A stretch of DNA of 28,247 bases from RGIG5675 sp050943435 (GTDB lineage Bacteria; Bacillota; Clostridia; Oscillospirales; Ruminococcaceae). A model generated the notes under the pieces. It did not search any database. It saw only the letters and a list, made by a program, of their open reading frames with translations, and was not told the DNA's origin. This document shows, piece after piece, positions 7,212 through 15,204 of the stretch. The stretch spans positions 1 to 28,247 of the forward strand of contig JBMNPE010000012.1 in the NCBI GenBank assembly GCA_050943435.1. Direction: 5' to 3'. Position numbers and translations under genes: made by a program. Position 1 is the stretch's first letter; every line of letters starts with the position of its first letter.

Positions 7212-8216
7212 ATGGCAAAGAAAAAGGGATGGCAGATATTATTAAATGCTCTTAAAAGCCTGCTGCTGCCAATAATAGTTTTTGTTTTCTTTACCCTTGC
7301 ATCCGGTAATAGATTTGGATTTCATGTGATACCGGCAACATCCAGGCAGGCAGCTATTTATGTTCTTCTTTCGCTGGCAATGTATGTGTCAATGCAGACT
7401 GGCGGATGGAACTTCAGCGTAGGCGCGATAGTCACTCTGACCTCGATCATGGCTGGACTTCTCACATTGAATCTCAACCTGGGATTGTTCGGGCTCATAG
7501 TGCTCTGCATACTCATTGCCACTGCACTATCCACCCTGGTCGGCGTACTGTGCGTCGTGTTCAAGATTCCGTCGATTTTGGTCACCATCGGGTGCCTCAT
7601 GATTTTCGAATCGCTATCAGCACAGTTCAACGGAGGAATGGGGGTCACTATAAGGGGAAGCCTAACGGTTCTTGCCCGTTCTCCATACTGCTATATCGTT
7701 GCATTGGTGTGTCTGGTAGTCGTCTACCTGCTCCTTTACAAAACAAAGCTTGGCTATGACATGAAGGCTGTGGGCACTTCTTATCTCATAGCAAAGAACA
7801 TTGGAATAAACATCAACAAGACAAAGATCCTGGCCTTTACAGTGACAGGCCTCCTGCTCGGACCCGCTACAATCCTGTATCTATCCAATTCGAGCAGAAT
7901 GGAGCCGGTGCTTGAGATGGGATCAATGTCCCTCAACTTCACGGCGATGATAGGAGTATTCCTTGGAAACTACATCTCAAAATACTGCAATGCTCCTATA
8001 GCAATATTCATTGGCGTCTTCACCATGAAAATGCTTGCATCCGGGCTGGTATCAATCGGACTTCCTTCTACTGTGCAGGATATCGTCACTGGAGTATTTC
8101 TCGTAGTATTCATTGGAATCACGTCAAATCAGAAAAAGTTTGATCAGAAACTGGAAGACAGGAAGAGAGCCAAGAGAATCCTTGAACGTCAGGCAAGTGC
8201 CAAGGCGGCTGAATGA
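7212..8216 (+). CDS. Sugar ABC transporter permease 2 (LsrD/YjfF-like)
   Basis: Second membrane subunit, 334 residues, same BPD_transp_2 family as the gene at 4856 but clearly divergent. Recognisable parts are the QTGGWNFSVGAIVTLTS region (counterpart of GGMDMSVGG), the cytoplasmic loop KTKLGYDMKAVGTSYLIAKNIGININKTK that couples to the ATPase, and several hydrophobic helices. The C-terminus is strongly basic (KKFDQKLEDRKRAKRILERQ) and cytoplasmic. AGAGG lies about 7 bases before ATG. Together with the first permease it probably forms a heteromeric channel. It is separated from the lipoprotein gene by a structured 206-base gap, so it may be translated at a different level. Confidence 0.92.
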   Translation: MAKKKGWQILLNALKSLLLPIIVFVFFTLASGNRFGFHVIPATSRQAAIYVLLSLAMYVSMQTGGWNFSVGAIVTLTSIMAGLLTLNLNLGLFGLIVLCILIATALSTLVGVLCVVFKIPSILVTIGCLMIFESLSAQFNGGMGVTIRGSLTVLARSPYCYIVALVCLVVVYLLLYKTKLGYDMKAVGTSYLIAKNIGININKTKILAFTVTGLLLGPATILYLSNSSRMEPVLEMGSMSLNFTAMIGVFLGNYISKYCNAPIAIFIGVFTMKMLASGLVSIGLPSTVQDIVTGVFLVVFIGITSNQKKFDQKLEDRKRAKRILERQASAKAAE

Positions 8217-8268
8217 TGGCACGAAGCCAGGGTTAATTTGACCCTCTCAATTGAAAAGGACCTGTGAT

Positions 8269-9312
8269 GTGCAGATGAAAAATTATATTGCCTGTATAGG
8301 AACTGCCGCAGTGAGAGGCAGCAGAGGGATATATTCTCTCGAGGTAGATGTGGATGACGGCAGGATGCGTGTGATCTCAAGCGCCAAGTCCTTTAACTCA
8401 GGATATGTCGTTTTTTCACCAGACCGCAGATATGTATATTCCACTCAGGAGTGCATGACTTTCTCGGGCAGGGCTTCAGGAGGTGCTGCAGCATATTCGA
8501 TGGATGACTGCGGCAATCTGACATTCATCAACAGCGTTAACACCGGAGGACAGCTTCCATGCCACATATCCATAAATCTCGATGGAAGCGAATTGTACAT
8601 TTCGAGCTATCTCAACGGATGCGTGTCAGTGCACAGGATTCAGGACGATGGGAGCATAGGCGGAGTATATAAAGTCATTCAGCATCCTGTTTATCACGGG
8701 ATCCGCCCTTCCATCCACTGCTCCACGGTGACGGAAGATGGAAGATTTCTGTGTTCTCTCAATGTGACCGCCCACGTCATATCGTTCTATGACATCAAAA
8801 GCGGAAACTATGATGAAGTGAGCAGATTTGAGTTTGATCCTCCTTATAACAAAAGGCCTAGGCAGATAGTCTTTACAGCAGATTCAGCGTATCTCCTTAC
8901 TGAGTTCGGAAAGGAAGCAGTTGTTTTCGATTATGATCCCGACTCTGCAGATTTCTTAAAGGTGAAACAGGTAAAACTTCTATATCCTTCTGGGCCTGAG
9001 CTTCCGAAGTCAGCTGCATCGTGCATCAAGCTTTCTCCTGACAGGAAATGTCTTGCCTGTTCTGTCCGCGGCTACAATCTGATCACGATCTTCAGAATAG
9101 GAGAGGACGGAACGCTCAGCGAGCCGGTCTTCAATAAGATCAAAGGGAAAACGCCGAGAGATTTCAGCTTTACTCCTGAAGGGAAACATATCCTGGTCGG
9201 GGCTCAGCAGTCCGACACAATGGAGCTGTATTCCCTCAATGATGATGGGACGATGGAACTAATGTCGGGAGATTTACATCTGCCGAGTTGTTTCTGTGTG
9301 GCTTTCAGATAG
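8269..9312 (+). CDS. Lactonase-family beta-propeller (6-phosphogluconolactonase YbhE/Pgl-like)
   Basis: A 347-residue cytosolic protein of the 7-bladed lactonase propeller family. Characteristic features are MKNYIACIGT at the start, repeated FSPDRRYVYST, ISINLDGSELYISSY, LSPDRKCLACSVR and FTPEGKHILVGAQ blade motifs, and alternation of D-G turns. Family members hydrolyse sugar lactones such as 6-phosphogluconolactone, or cis,cis-muconate-type lactones; which lactone is not visible here. The GTG start is chosen because AAGGA (8256-8260) is 8 bases upstream; ATG at 8275 would also be reasonable, and the TTG at 8251 lacks a ribosome site. A 52-base gap follows the permease gene, with a weak AGGGT/ACCCT hairpin at 8229-8245. 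It is probably cotranscribed with the transporter and could open a lactone formed from the imported compound. Confidence 0.78.
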   Translation: MQMKNYIACIGTAAVRGSRGIYSLEVDVDDGRMRVISSAKSFNSGYVVFSPDRRYVYSTQECMTFSGRASGGAAAYSMDDCGNLTFINSVNTGGQLPCHISINLDGSELYISSYLNGCVSVHRIQDDGSIGGVYKVIQHPVYHGIRPSIHCSTVTEDGRFLCSLNVTAHVISFYDIKSGNYDEVSRFEFDPPYNKRPRQIVFTADSAYLLTEFGKEAVVFDYDPDSADFLKVKQVKLLYPSGPELPKSAASCIKLSPDRKCLACSVRGYNLITIFRIGEDGTLSEPVFNKIKGKTPRDFSFTPEGKHILVGAQQSDTMELYSLNDDGTMELMSGDLHLPSCFCVAFR

Positions 9313-9322
9313 GGAGGAAAAC

Positions 9323-10090
9323 ATGGACAGCAGTTCTGAAAATACGTACCTTTCTCGCATTGAAGACCTGGAAAAGAAGGTTTCACGCCTCGAAGCAAAA
9401 GATGAAATCAGAAATCTGATGAGCAGGTTTGCTTTCCTGCAGTCGTCGGCCAGATATAAGGAGATCATGGATGATCTCTTCAGCAAGAGAAAAGACCGCA
9501 GCTATGAAGAAGGCTATTCAGGTGTTTACACCGACGACAAATTCTCCCCTGATCTCATACTTTCTTATTTTAAAAACCGCTACGGATGTTATGAAGATGA
9601 AGCATCCCGCGAAAAACTGAAAGGAAATCTCGTTACGAATGCCTTCTCGTCGCCCTTTATTGAGGTTTCCGAAGACTGCATGTCGGCACGCGGATACTGG
9701 ATCACTATTGGGCAGGAAACCATCGTCCTTTCAGACGGCGAGCGGTCAGGGGTTCCTTCCATTGATGAAATGCAGCCTGACGAAAATGGCAAGAGGCACA
9801 GAGTTTACTGGATCTGGCAGAAATATGATGTGGAATTCATCAGGGAAGACGGAAGCTGGAGAATACTTCACATGCATGCGTATGAAGCTGCCCGCGGCAC
9901 ATATCACAAAGACTGGGTGGAGTATTCCAGAGAGAGGTATGCCGATGACCAGATGCAGGATTCGGAAATCCGATTCGGAGAATCTCCCACACATGCCAGC
10001 TATCCCACTACCTATCATCAGCAGTATTCCACAGAAGAAATCCCTTCACAGATTCCTCTTCCCCCGACAGATGACGGGAAGGCCGAATGA
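9323..10090 (+). CDS. SnoaL-like / NTF2-fold protein
   Basis: A 255-residue protein with an N-terminal short coiled coil (SRIEDLEKKVSRLEAKDEIRNLMSRFAF) leading into an NTF2/SnoaL cone. RARGYW-like (SARGYWITIGQET), YWIWQKYDVEFIREDGSWRILHMH and the conserved Trp-Arg-Ile strand are typical of the family. The body is longer than a minimal SnoaL domain, with an extra C-terminal tail rich in Tyr and Pro. SnoaL-like proteins act as cyclases, hydratases, isomerases or dehydratases, so a specific reaction cannot be assigned. The start ATG follows GGGAGG (9312-9317) by 5 bases; the reading frame is open upstream to 9296, but that would overlap the lactonase. It follows the lactonase gene by 10 bases, indicating the same transcript and probably the same pathway. 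Confidence 0.72.
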   Translation: MDSSSENTYLSRIEDLEKKVSRLEAKDEIRNLMSRFAFLQSSARYKEIMDDLFSKRKDRSYEEGYSGVYTDDKFSPDLILSYFKNRYGCYEDEASREKLKGNLVTNAFSSPFIEVSEDCMSARGYWITIGQETIVLSDGERSGVPSIDEMQPDENGKRHRVYWIWQKYDVEFIREDGSWRILHMHAYEAARGTYHKDWVEYSRERYADDQMQDSEIRFGESPTHASYPTTYHQQYSTEEIPSQIPLPPTDDGKAE

Positions 10091-10476
10091 CAAGGATCGT
10101 CTGCAGGCAGGGATTACCTGTCTGGCCAGCTGGTGTTAATTGACAGTCTTCATTGATCTGTCTGCTTTTTCAGTGCCGTGCTGAACAGCATATTCGGAAA
10201 AGGAAATTCACATTAAGCAGGTGCAGCCTGGTGCAATTTTCGGTATGACGCGCTGCTGACGATAAATCAAGTTAATGCAGTAAAGAACGCCCCTCTGAAA
10301 AGGGAGGGCTGCGGGCACGCTAACCAAATTTTGGCATGGATATTGGATTTTTCTTGAAGGGAAAGACCAAGAAATACGGAATGCAATGGAGGACATGTTA
10401 CACATCTCTTCCACGGCACCGGAAGTGATGTTCAAACTTTAGGAAGTAGCCAAAGGATCCCTGAGGAGATGAAAAC
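10091..10476 (+). other. 386-base gap with hairpins but no intact gene
   Basis: No open frame here has both a credible start and a ribosome site. Two stem-loops are visible: CAGGCAGG (10104-10111) with CCTGTCTG (10117-10124), one G-U pair, and GCCCCTCT (10289-10296) with AGGGAGGGC (10301-10309) around a GAAA loop, one bulge. Neither is followed by a T run. The last part (10299-10442) reads as a protein fragment. The gap probably marks a break between the uptake genes and the kinase module, where a regulator gene may have decayed. Confidence 0.45.
10299..10442 (+). pseudogene. Possible decayed regulator C-terminus
   Basis: An open stretch of 47 codons with no upstream start reads as a plausible protein tail. 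It includes FWHGYWIFLEGKDQEIRNAM followed by EDMLHISSTAPEVMFKL and then a TAG stop. The helix around DQEIRNAMEDML is reminiscent of the C-terminal helix of FCD-type GntR regulators (D..A..AM..HL) or of a CRP-like protein. A different frame just upstream (about 10196-10255) reads EKEIHIKQVQPGAIFG, which is reminiscent of a cyclic-nucleotide-binding fold. Frameshifts would be needed to join these pieces. This is pattern reading only and may be chance. Confidence 0.2.
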
Positions 10477-12036
10477 ATGAACTATTTTCTGGGACTGGAC
10501 AACGGAGGGACCTCTACAAAGGCGTCGGTGTACGACGAGACAGGAAAAGAGCTCTCAACATGTTCAATGTCCACTAAAGCTGAAGTTCCGTCACCGGGAT
10601 TTGTTGAAACTGATATGGATTCCATGTGGGAGGCAAACTGCTCCGTAATAAGATCGGCTGTCAGCAGATCAGGAATTTCGGCAGATCAAATATCCGCTAT
10701 TGCGGTGTGCGGACATGGCAAAGGGCTCTATCTGTGGGGCAAGGATGGAAGACCTGTCAGGAAGGGCATCATGTCTTCCGACAACAGGGCATACAGATAT
10801 TCGGAGAAATGGAAGAAAGACGGAACAGAACAGAAGGCCTTCGAATTTACATGCCAGCATATAATGCCGTGTCAGCCGATACCTCTTCTTAGCTGGATAA
10901 GGGACAACGAGCCTGACTGTATAGATAAGATCCAGTGGATATTCGAATGCAAGGATTACATAAGATACAGGCTTACAGGTGAGCCGTTTGCAGAGATTAC
11001 CGATTTTTCAGGAACTGGATTCGTCAATCTCCACACTAAACAGTATGACAGAAGAATACTCGAACTGTTCGACATGTGCTGGGCAGAACATATGCTTCCC
11101 CCGCTGAAGAGCTCGACCGATATATGCGGTTATGTCACGAGAGAGGCAGCGGAGGAAACCGGTCTGGCTGAAGGCACTCCTGTTGCAGGGGGAATGTTCG
11201 ACATCGATGCTTGTGCTCTTGCCGTCGGGGTGACTGACAGCAGAAACGTCTGCATGATAGCTGGGACATGGAGCATCAACGAGTATCTGAGAGATACTCC
11301 TGTGCTCGATAGGAGCATACTCATGAATTCCCTTTCAGCGATTCCGGGAATGTATCTGGTAGAGGAATCAAGTGCAACATCTGCAGGAAACTTCTCATGG
11401 TTCATCAAAACTATATTCCCGGAACTCAGGCAGCAGCTGAGCAGGGAAGGGAAGAATATCTACACCGTCATAGATGAGATGCTCCTGAAGGTTGGGCCGT
11501 ACACTTTTATTCCCACGTTTACTCCTTTTATCATGGCAAGCAATGTCCACCCAAATGCGAAAGCCAGTTTTATAGGGATCAGCAATTATCACGACAGGTC
11601 TCATTTGATAAGAAGCGTGGTTGAGGGAATAGTCTTCAGCCACAGATATCATCTGGAAAAGCTCAAGACCTCAAGAGACAAGACGTTTGACTCGATTCGC
11701 CTCGCGGGCGGACTGGCGAGATCCGACGTGATAGCTTCCATATTCTCCGATGTCTGCCAGATTCCGGTTGAAATAATGGAAGCAAAGGAAACAGGAACGC
11801 TTGGATGTGCCATTGCGGCTTCAGTTTCTTCTGGGAGATACCCGGATCTGAGGGAAGCTGCAGCAAGAATGACGAGGATGAGAAAGCGTATAGAACCAGA
11901 CCAGACAAGGAAGGCTGTCTATGACAGCAAATACGCTTTCTATAGAGAAGTTATCGAAGCTACTGATCCCCTGTGGGACGACATGCAGGATCTGATCGAT
12001 AAGTTAGAAGAAGAAAAACAAAGAAATAGAGCATAA
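10477..12036 (+). CDS. lyxK: FGGY-family carbohydrate kinase, L-xylulose kinase (LyxK/YiaP)-like
   Basis: Phosphorylates a ketopentose or keto-acid with ATP in the cytosol. The 519-residue protein has the N-terminal phosphate loop GLDNGGTSTKASVYDETG, the ALxxxGHGKGLYLWGKDG segment, SSDNRA, the catalytic Asp in AGGMFDIDACALAVGV, a MIAGTWSINEYL strand, and the C-terminal AGGLARSDVIASIFSDVCQIPVE with ETGTLGCAIAA. These line up with E. coli LyxK better than with XylB or AraB as I recall the sequences (SSDxRA, GGLFDV, MGTWAV). GAGGAG (10463-10468) lies 8 bases before ATG. The two genes downstream convert L-xylulose-5-P to D-xylulose-5-P, which supports L-xylulose or a related compound as substrate; 3-keto-L-gulonate is the alternative. 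Confidence 0.82.
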   Translation: MNYFLGLDNGGTSTKASVYDETGKELSTCSMSTKAEVPSPGFVETDMDSMWEANCSVIRSAVSRSGISADQISAIAVCGHGKGLYLWGKDGRPVRKGIMSSDNRAYRYSEKWKKDGTEQKAFEFTCQHIMPCQPIPLLSWIRDNEPDCIDKIQWIFECKDYIRYRLTGEPFAEITDFSGTGFVNLHTKQYDRRILELFDMCWAEHMLPPLKSSTDICGYVTREAAEETGLAEGTPVAGGMFDIDACALAVGVTDSRNVCMIAGTWSINEYLRDTPVLDRSILMNSLSAIPGMYLVEESSATSAGNFSWFIKTIFPELRQQLSREGKNIYTVIDEMLLKVGPYTFIPTFTPFIMASNVHPNAKASFIGISNYHDRSHLIRSVVEGIVFSHRYHLEKLKTSRDKTFDSIRLAGGLARSDVIASIFSDVCQIPVEIMEAKETGTLGCAIAASVSSGRYPDLREAAARMTRMRKRIEPDQTRKAVYDSKYAFYREVIEATDPLWDDMQDLIDKLEEEKQRNRA

Positions 12037-12052
12037 AAGAGGTGTGATGGCA

Positions 12053-12754
12053 ATGTTGGAAGATCTAAAAAAACAGGTGTATGAAGCTAACTTGCTATTG
12101 CCGAAATACGGACTTGTGACTTTTACCTGGGGCAACGTTTCCGGCATCGACAGGGAAAGTGAACTGTTTGTGATCAAACCGAGCGGAGTTCCCTATGAGG
12201 AACTTTCCCCGGAAAAAATGGTCGTGGTCGATCTGGATGGAAATAAAGTCGAAGGAGATCTCAATCCTTCTTCGGATACTCCGACCCACGCTTATCTCTA
12301 CAAGCACTGGGAAAAGATAGGAGGAATTGTCCATACCCATTCAGAATACGCTACCAGCTGGGCTCAGGCCGGACGCGATATACCGTGCTACGGCACAACC
12401 CATGCCGACTATTACTACGGCCCTATTCCATGCCTGAGGAATCTCACCCAGGAAGAAATAGACGAAGGGTATGAAAGAAACACCGGAGCGCTGATAGTGA
12501 ATGAATACAAGAGGCTTCACAAGGATTATGAGGCAGTTCCTGCAGTGCTCTGCAAGAACCACGGCCCATTTACATGGGGAAAAGATGCAGTCGAGGCAGT
12601 TCACAGCGCAGTTGTTCTGGAGGAAGTTGCAAAAATGGCTTTCAGGACAGAGCTTTCAAACTCACATGTCATGCCTGCGCCGAGAGAACTGCAGGACAAA
12701 CATTATTACAGGAAACACGGTGCGGGTGCTTACTACGGGCAGATAAAGAAATGA
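12053..12754 (+). CDS. araD: L-ribulose-5-phosphate 4-epimerase (AraD/UlaF/SgbE)
   Basis: Zinc-dependent class II aldolase-fold enzyme that epimerises L-ribulose-5-P to D-xylulose-5-P by retro-aldol chemistry. The 233-residue protein starts MLEDLKKQVYEANLLLPKYGLV, almost the same as E. coli AraD. Metal ligands are H94 and H96 (IVHTHSEYATSWAQAG) and H170 (CKNHGPFTWG). D75 (NPSSDTPTH), TTHADYYYG (113-121) and the C-terminal Tyr pair in KHGAGAYYGQ complete the active site. The ATG at 12053 is chosen because it matches the family N-terminus; ATG at 12047 and GTG at 12044 are nearer the AGAGG leader. It begins 16 bases after the kinase stop and precedes the 3-epimerase gene, forming one module. 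Confidence 0.93.
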   Translation: MLEDLKKQVYEANLLLPKYGLVTFTWGNVSGIDRESELFVIKPSGVPYEELSPEKMVVVDLDGNKVEGDLNPSSDTPTHAYLYKHWEKIGGIVHTHSEYATSWAQAGRDIPCYGTTHADYYYGPIPCLRNLTQEEIDEGYERNTGALIVNEYKRLHKDYEAVPAVLCKNHGPFTWGKDAVEAVHSAVVLEEVAKMAFRTELSNSHVMPAPRELQDKHYYRKHGAGAYYGQIKK

Positions 12755-12791
12755 CAGTGGTCTGCTTCTGAAATGCCTGATGGAGACGATG

Positions 12792-13649
12792 ATGGAATAT
12801 TCTTTGGGGCTGTACGAAAAAGCGATGCCAGAAGGGCTTGGCTGGCCCAAAATGTTTGAGATAACGAAAGAATGCGGATTTGACAGACTGGAGATAAGCA
12901 TCGACGAAACTGATTGGAGACAGGCCAGGCTTGATCTCTCTCCAGCTGAACAGTGTGAGATAGGCACTCTTTCAAGAATCATGGGTACAAATATCAGAAC
13001 AATGTGTCTTTCCGGCCATCGAAGGTTTCCTCTCGGGTCACATGATGAGGAAACCAGAAAGAGGTCGATGGAAATCATGAGGAAAGCCATACGCTTCTGT
13101 GTAAATGCAGATATTCCGATAATCCAGCTGGCGGGATACGACGTGTATTATGAAAAGAGTGATGCAGAGACAAGAAAATGGTTTTCAGAAAATTTGAAAG
13201 AATCGGCTGATATTGCTGCTGAAAATGGAGTTGTGCTTGCATTTGAAACTATGGAGACCCCGTTTATGGATACATGCCGGAAGGCGATGAAATATGTAAA
13301 CATGATAGGAAGTCCGTGGCTCGGGGTATATCCAGATATAGGGAACCTGGAGAATGCAGCAGAACTATATGGACATGATGTCGTCGATGATCTCACAGAA
13401 GCAGATGGCAGTATATTTGCTATGCATCTAAAGGAGACAAAGCCAGGAAAATACAGAGACATGAATTTCGGGGACGGAGGGCATACTGAATACGAGAGGT
13501 GCATAAAAGCCGGGCTCTCAATGGGCGTCAGGCTGTTCACCGGGGAGTTCTGGTACCATGAAGGGGAAGATTATTTGAAAAACATTAAACATGCAAATAG
13601 TTTTCTGCGCCAGAAGATAGAAAAAGCCTCAGAAGGGCTGTCATCATGA
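12792..13649 (+). CDS. ulaE: L-ribulose-5-phosphate 3-epimerase (UlaE/SgbU)
   Basis: TIM-barrel epimerase that interconverts L-xylulose-5-P and L-ribulose-5-P. The 285-residue protein carries LGLYEKAMPEGLGW, SIDETDWRQARLDLS, CLSGHRRFPLGSHD and QLAGYDVYYEKS, all near-identical to E. coli UlaE. Metal/catalytic ligands are E152 (AFETME), D182 (YPDIGNL), H212 (MHLKETKPGK) and E252 (GEFW). The ATG at 12792 is chosen because GGAG (12782-12785) precedes it by 6 bases; ATGs at 12780 and 12789 have poorer spacing. It lies directly after the 4-epimerase and is the last gene before a terminator. Together the two epimerases place L-xylulose-5-P at the entry point to the pentose phosphate pathway. The usual partner, a 3-keto-L-gulonate-6-P decarboxylase, is not in the window. 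Confidence 0.93.
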   Translation: MEYSLGLYEKAMPEGLGWPKMFEITKECGFDRLEISIDETDWRQARLDLSPAEQCEIGTLSRIMGTNIRTMCLSGHRRFPLGSHDEETRKRSMEIMRKAIRFCVNADIPIIQLAGYDVYYEKSDAETRKWFSENLKESADIAAENGVVLAFETMETPFMDTCRKAMKYVNMIGSPWLGVYPDIGNLENAAELYGHDVVDDLTEADGSIFAMHLKETKPGKYRDMNFGDGGHTEYERCIKAGLSMGVRLFTGEFWYHEGEDYLKNIKHANSFLRQKIEKASEGLSS

Positions 13650-13669
13650 GCCTGGAAATATTCCTTACA

Positions 13670-13711
13670 GGACCCTCGACTCATTTTTGAGCCATCTGGG
13701 TCTATTTTTTT
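13670..13711 (+). terminator. Rho-independent terminator after the sugar operon
   Basis: GACCC (13671-13675) pairs with GGGTC (13698-13702) and an inner CTCA/TGAG stem (13680-13691) closes a T4 loop. Seven T residues follow at 13705-13711. The stem has internal loops but the architecture is clear, 20 bases after the 3-epimerase stop. Confidence 0.7.
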
Positions 13712-13780
13712 GTCATCAGCAATAATGCACATGTGTTTCAGGCGCACAGAGTACATTGGGTAGAAAATAACCGTCGCCTC

Positions 13781-13809
13781 TTGCAACTCATCGACAAGTG
13801 TAACAGAAT
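13781..13809 (+). promoter_or_regulatory. Candidate sigma-70/A promoter for the deaminase gene
   Basis: TTGCAA (13781-13786) and CAGAAT (13804-13809) are 17 bases apart and match the consensus at 4 of 6 positions each. The predicted start of transcription falls at the palindrome 13818-13836. It follows the upstream terminator, so a new transcription unit must begin about here. Confidence 0.4.
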
Positions 13810-13817
13810 TAAATAAA

Positions 13818-13836
13818 CAACTTGTCACACAAGTTG
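13818..13836. promoter_or_regulatory. Operator-like palindrome upstream of the deaminase
   Basis: CAACTTGT (13818-13825) and ACAAGTTG (13829-13836) are perfect inverse complements around CAC. A related half-site ACAAGTGT lies at 13794-13801. Its position over the likely transcription start and 22 bases before the ATG suits a repressor site or a 5' mRNA hairpin. No terminator-like T run follows. Confidence 0.55.
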
Positions 13837-13858
13837 ATTCTTTCTGGAGGGGAACTAT

Positions 13859-15187
13859 ATGAACGGATATCTTCTAAAAAACTGCGACGTGGCTGATCTG
13901 GACACTCTCAAGACAAAGAGGGAGCAGATTCTGATAAAGGGAAACAGGATAGCGAGAATAGCGGAAACAGTCCCGGCCGAAGAAGCTGACGGGGCAACAG
14001 TTATTGACGCCCATGGGATGATGGCAATGCCGTCATTTACGGACACACACACCCACATGGCGCAGACTTTCCTCAAGGGACCGATGGACGACTACACAAT
14101 AACGCAGTGGCTTGTGAGGCTGTTCAGGCTCTCTAGGGCCATGGACGATGAAACGGCATACTACAGCGTTCTTCTGGGATGCCTCGAGTCCCTGAGATTC
14201 GGCACTACCCTGATAAACGACATGGGAGACCACAATCTGATAGATCCGTCGCTGCAGGCAATAAAGGACAGCGGCATCAGGGCGACGTACGGAGTCAGCT
14301 CGACCGATATAGCAGAAAATTCGGAAACACCTCTTCTTTCCGTAGACGAGGCCCTCAAAAGAGCTGAGGAGACCTGCACAAAGACGGCCCGCTGCGGCGA
14401 GCTCGTGAGGCCTTCCGTCGCTCCGGCGGGACTTCCAGCCTGCTCCAAGAAGCTTATGCAGGCACTCAAGGCATTTGCTGACGAGAGGCATATGGTTTTC
14501 CACACCCACCTTGGAGAGGGAAAGAAAGAAACAGAAAACGTGATGAAGATGTACGGACTCAGGGGTGAGGCGGAAGCGCTCTACAACTTCGGGCTTCTCG
14601 ACAGCCACACGCTCCTTGCCCACAGCATCTGGCTCAAGGACTTCGAACTCGACCTCATCAAAGAGTCAGGCGCGAATGTGGTTCATTGTCCTAACACCAA
14701 CATGAAGATAAGCGACGGCATTCCGCCGATAGCCGCAATGCTGAAAAGGGGAATAAATGTGGCAATGGGCTGCGACGGGGAGGCCTCGAGCTCGACGAGG
14801 GACATGATACGCGAGGGGAGGGCCGGTTCCTACCTGCAGAAAGCCGTGACGCTAGATCCCACCGTCATGGATGCCGGAACCACCCTAAAGATTATGACAG
14901 TCAACGGCGCAAAGGCTCTCGGATACGACGATCTGGGAGTCCTGAGGGAAGGCGCGCTTGCGGACATGATCCTGGTGAACACCGATGACGACGTGTCCCT
15001 TGTAAACCCGGACTTCCGAGTTGGCAACTTCCTGTATGCCGGCGACGGGCATGCAGTTGACACTGTGTTCTGCAACGGGAAGCTGATGGTGAGGAACAAA
15101 AAAATACAGGGCTTCGACGAGGAGGCCCTTATAGAAAAGTGCTCTGGACTCATAAGGGCATTCAACAAGAAGGCACTCGGAGACTGA
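13859..15187 (+). CDS. Amidohydrolase, MTA/SAH (adenosine-type) deaminase-like
   Basis: Zn-dependent hydrolase of the ATZ/TRZ subgroup that deaminates aromatic bases, typically S-adenosylhomocysteine, 5'-methylthioadenosine or 5'-deoxyadenosine. The 442-residue protein has H64 and H66 (TDTHTHMAQT), H207 and E210 (HTHLGE), H235 (LLAHSIWL) and D286 (GCDGEASSSTRDM) as metal and catalytic residues, in the family order. The small N-terminal beta-sandwich (VADLDTLKTKREQILIKGNRI) and its C-terminal return (LGVLREGALADMILVN) are both present. A strong GGAGGGG leader (13846-13852) precedes ATG. The next gene, 17 bases downstream, is a nucleoside phosphorylase, which favours a nucleoside substrate over guanine, cytosine or s-triazines. 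Exact specificity is not visible. Confidence 0.85.
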   Translation: MNGYLLKNCDVADLDTLKTKREQILIKGNRIARIAETVPAEEADGATVIDAHGMMAMPSFTDTHTHMAQTFLKGPMDDYTITQWLVRLFRLSRAMDDETAYYSVLLGCLESLRFGTTLINDMGDHNLIDPSLQAIKDSGIRATYGVSSTDIAENSETPLLSVDEALKRAEETCTKTARCGELVRPSVAPAGLPACSKKLMQALKAFADERHMVFHTHLGEGKKETENVMKMYGLRGEAEALYNFGLLDSHTLLAHSIWLKDFELDLIKESGANVVHCPNTNMKISDGIPPIAAMLKRGINVAMGCDGEASSSTRDMIREGRAGSYLQKAVTLDPTVMDAGTTLKIMTVNGAKALGYDDLGVLREGALADMILVNTDDDVSLVNPDFRVGNFLYAGDGHAVDTVFCNGKLMVRNKKIQGFDEEALIEKCSGLIRAFNKKALGD

Positions 15188-15204
15188 TATCGGAGGAAAG
15201 ACAA

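Noticed and set aside
10091..10476. Known riboswitch class
   Set aside because: The two stem-loops do not match any riboswitch core that I know, and there is no expression platform with a T run.
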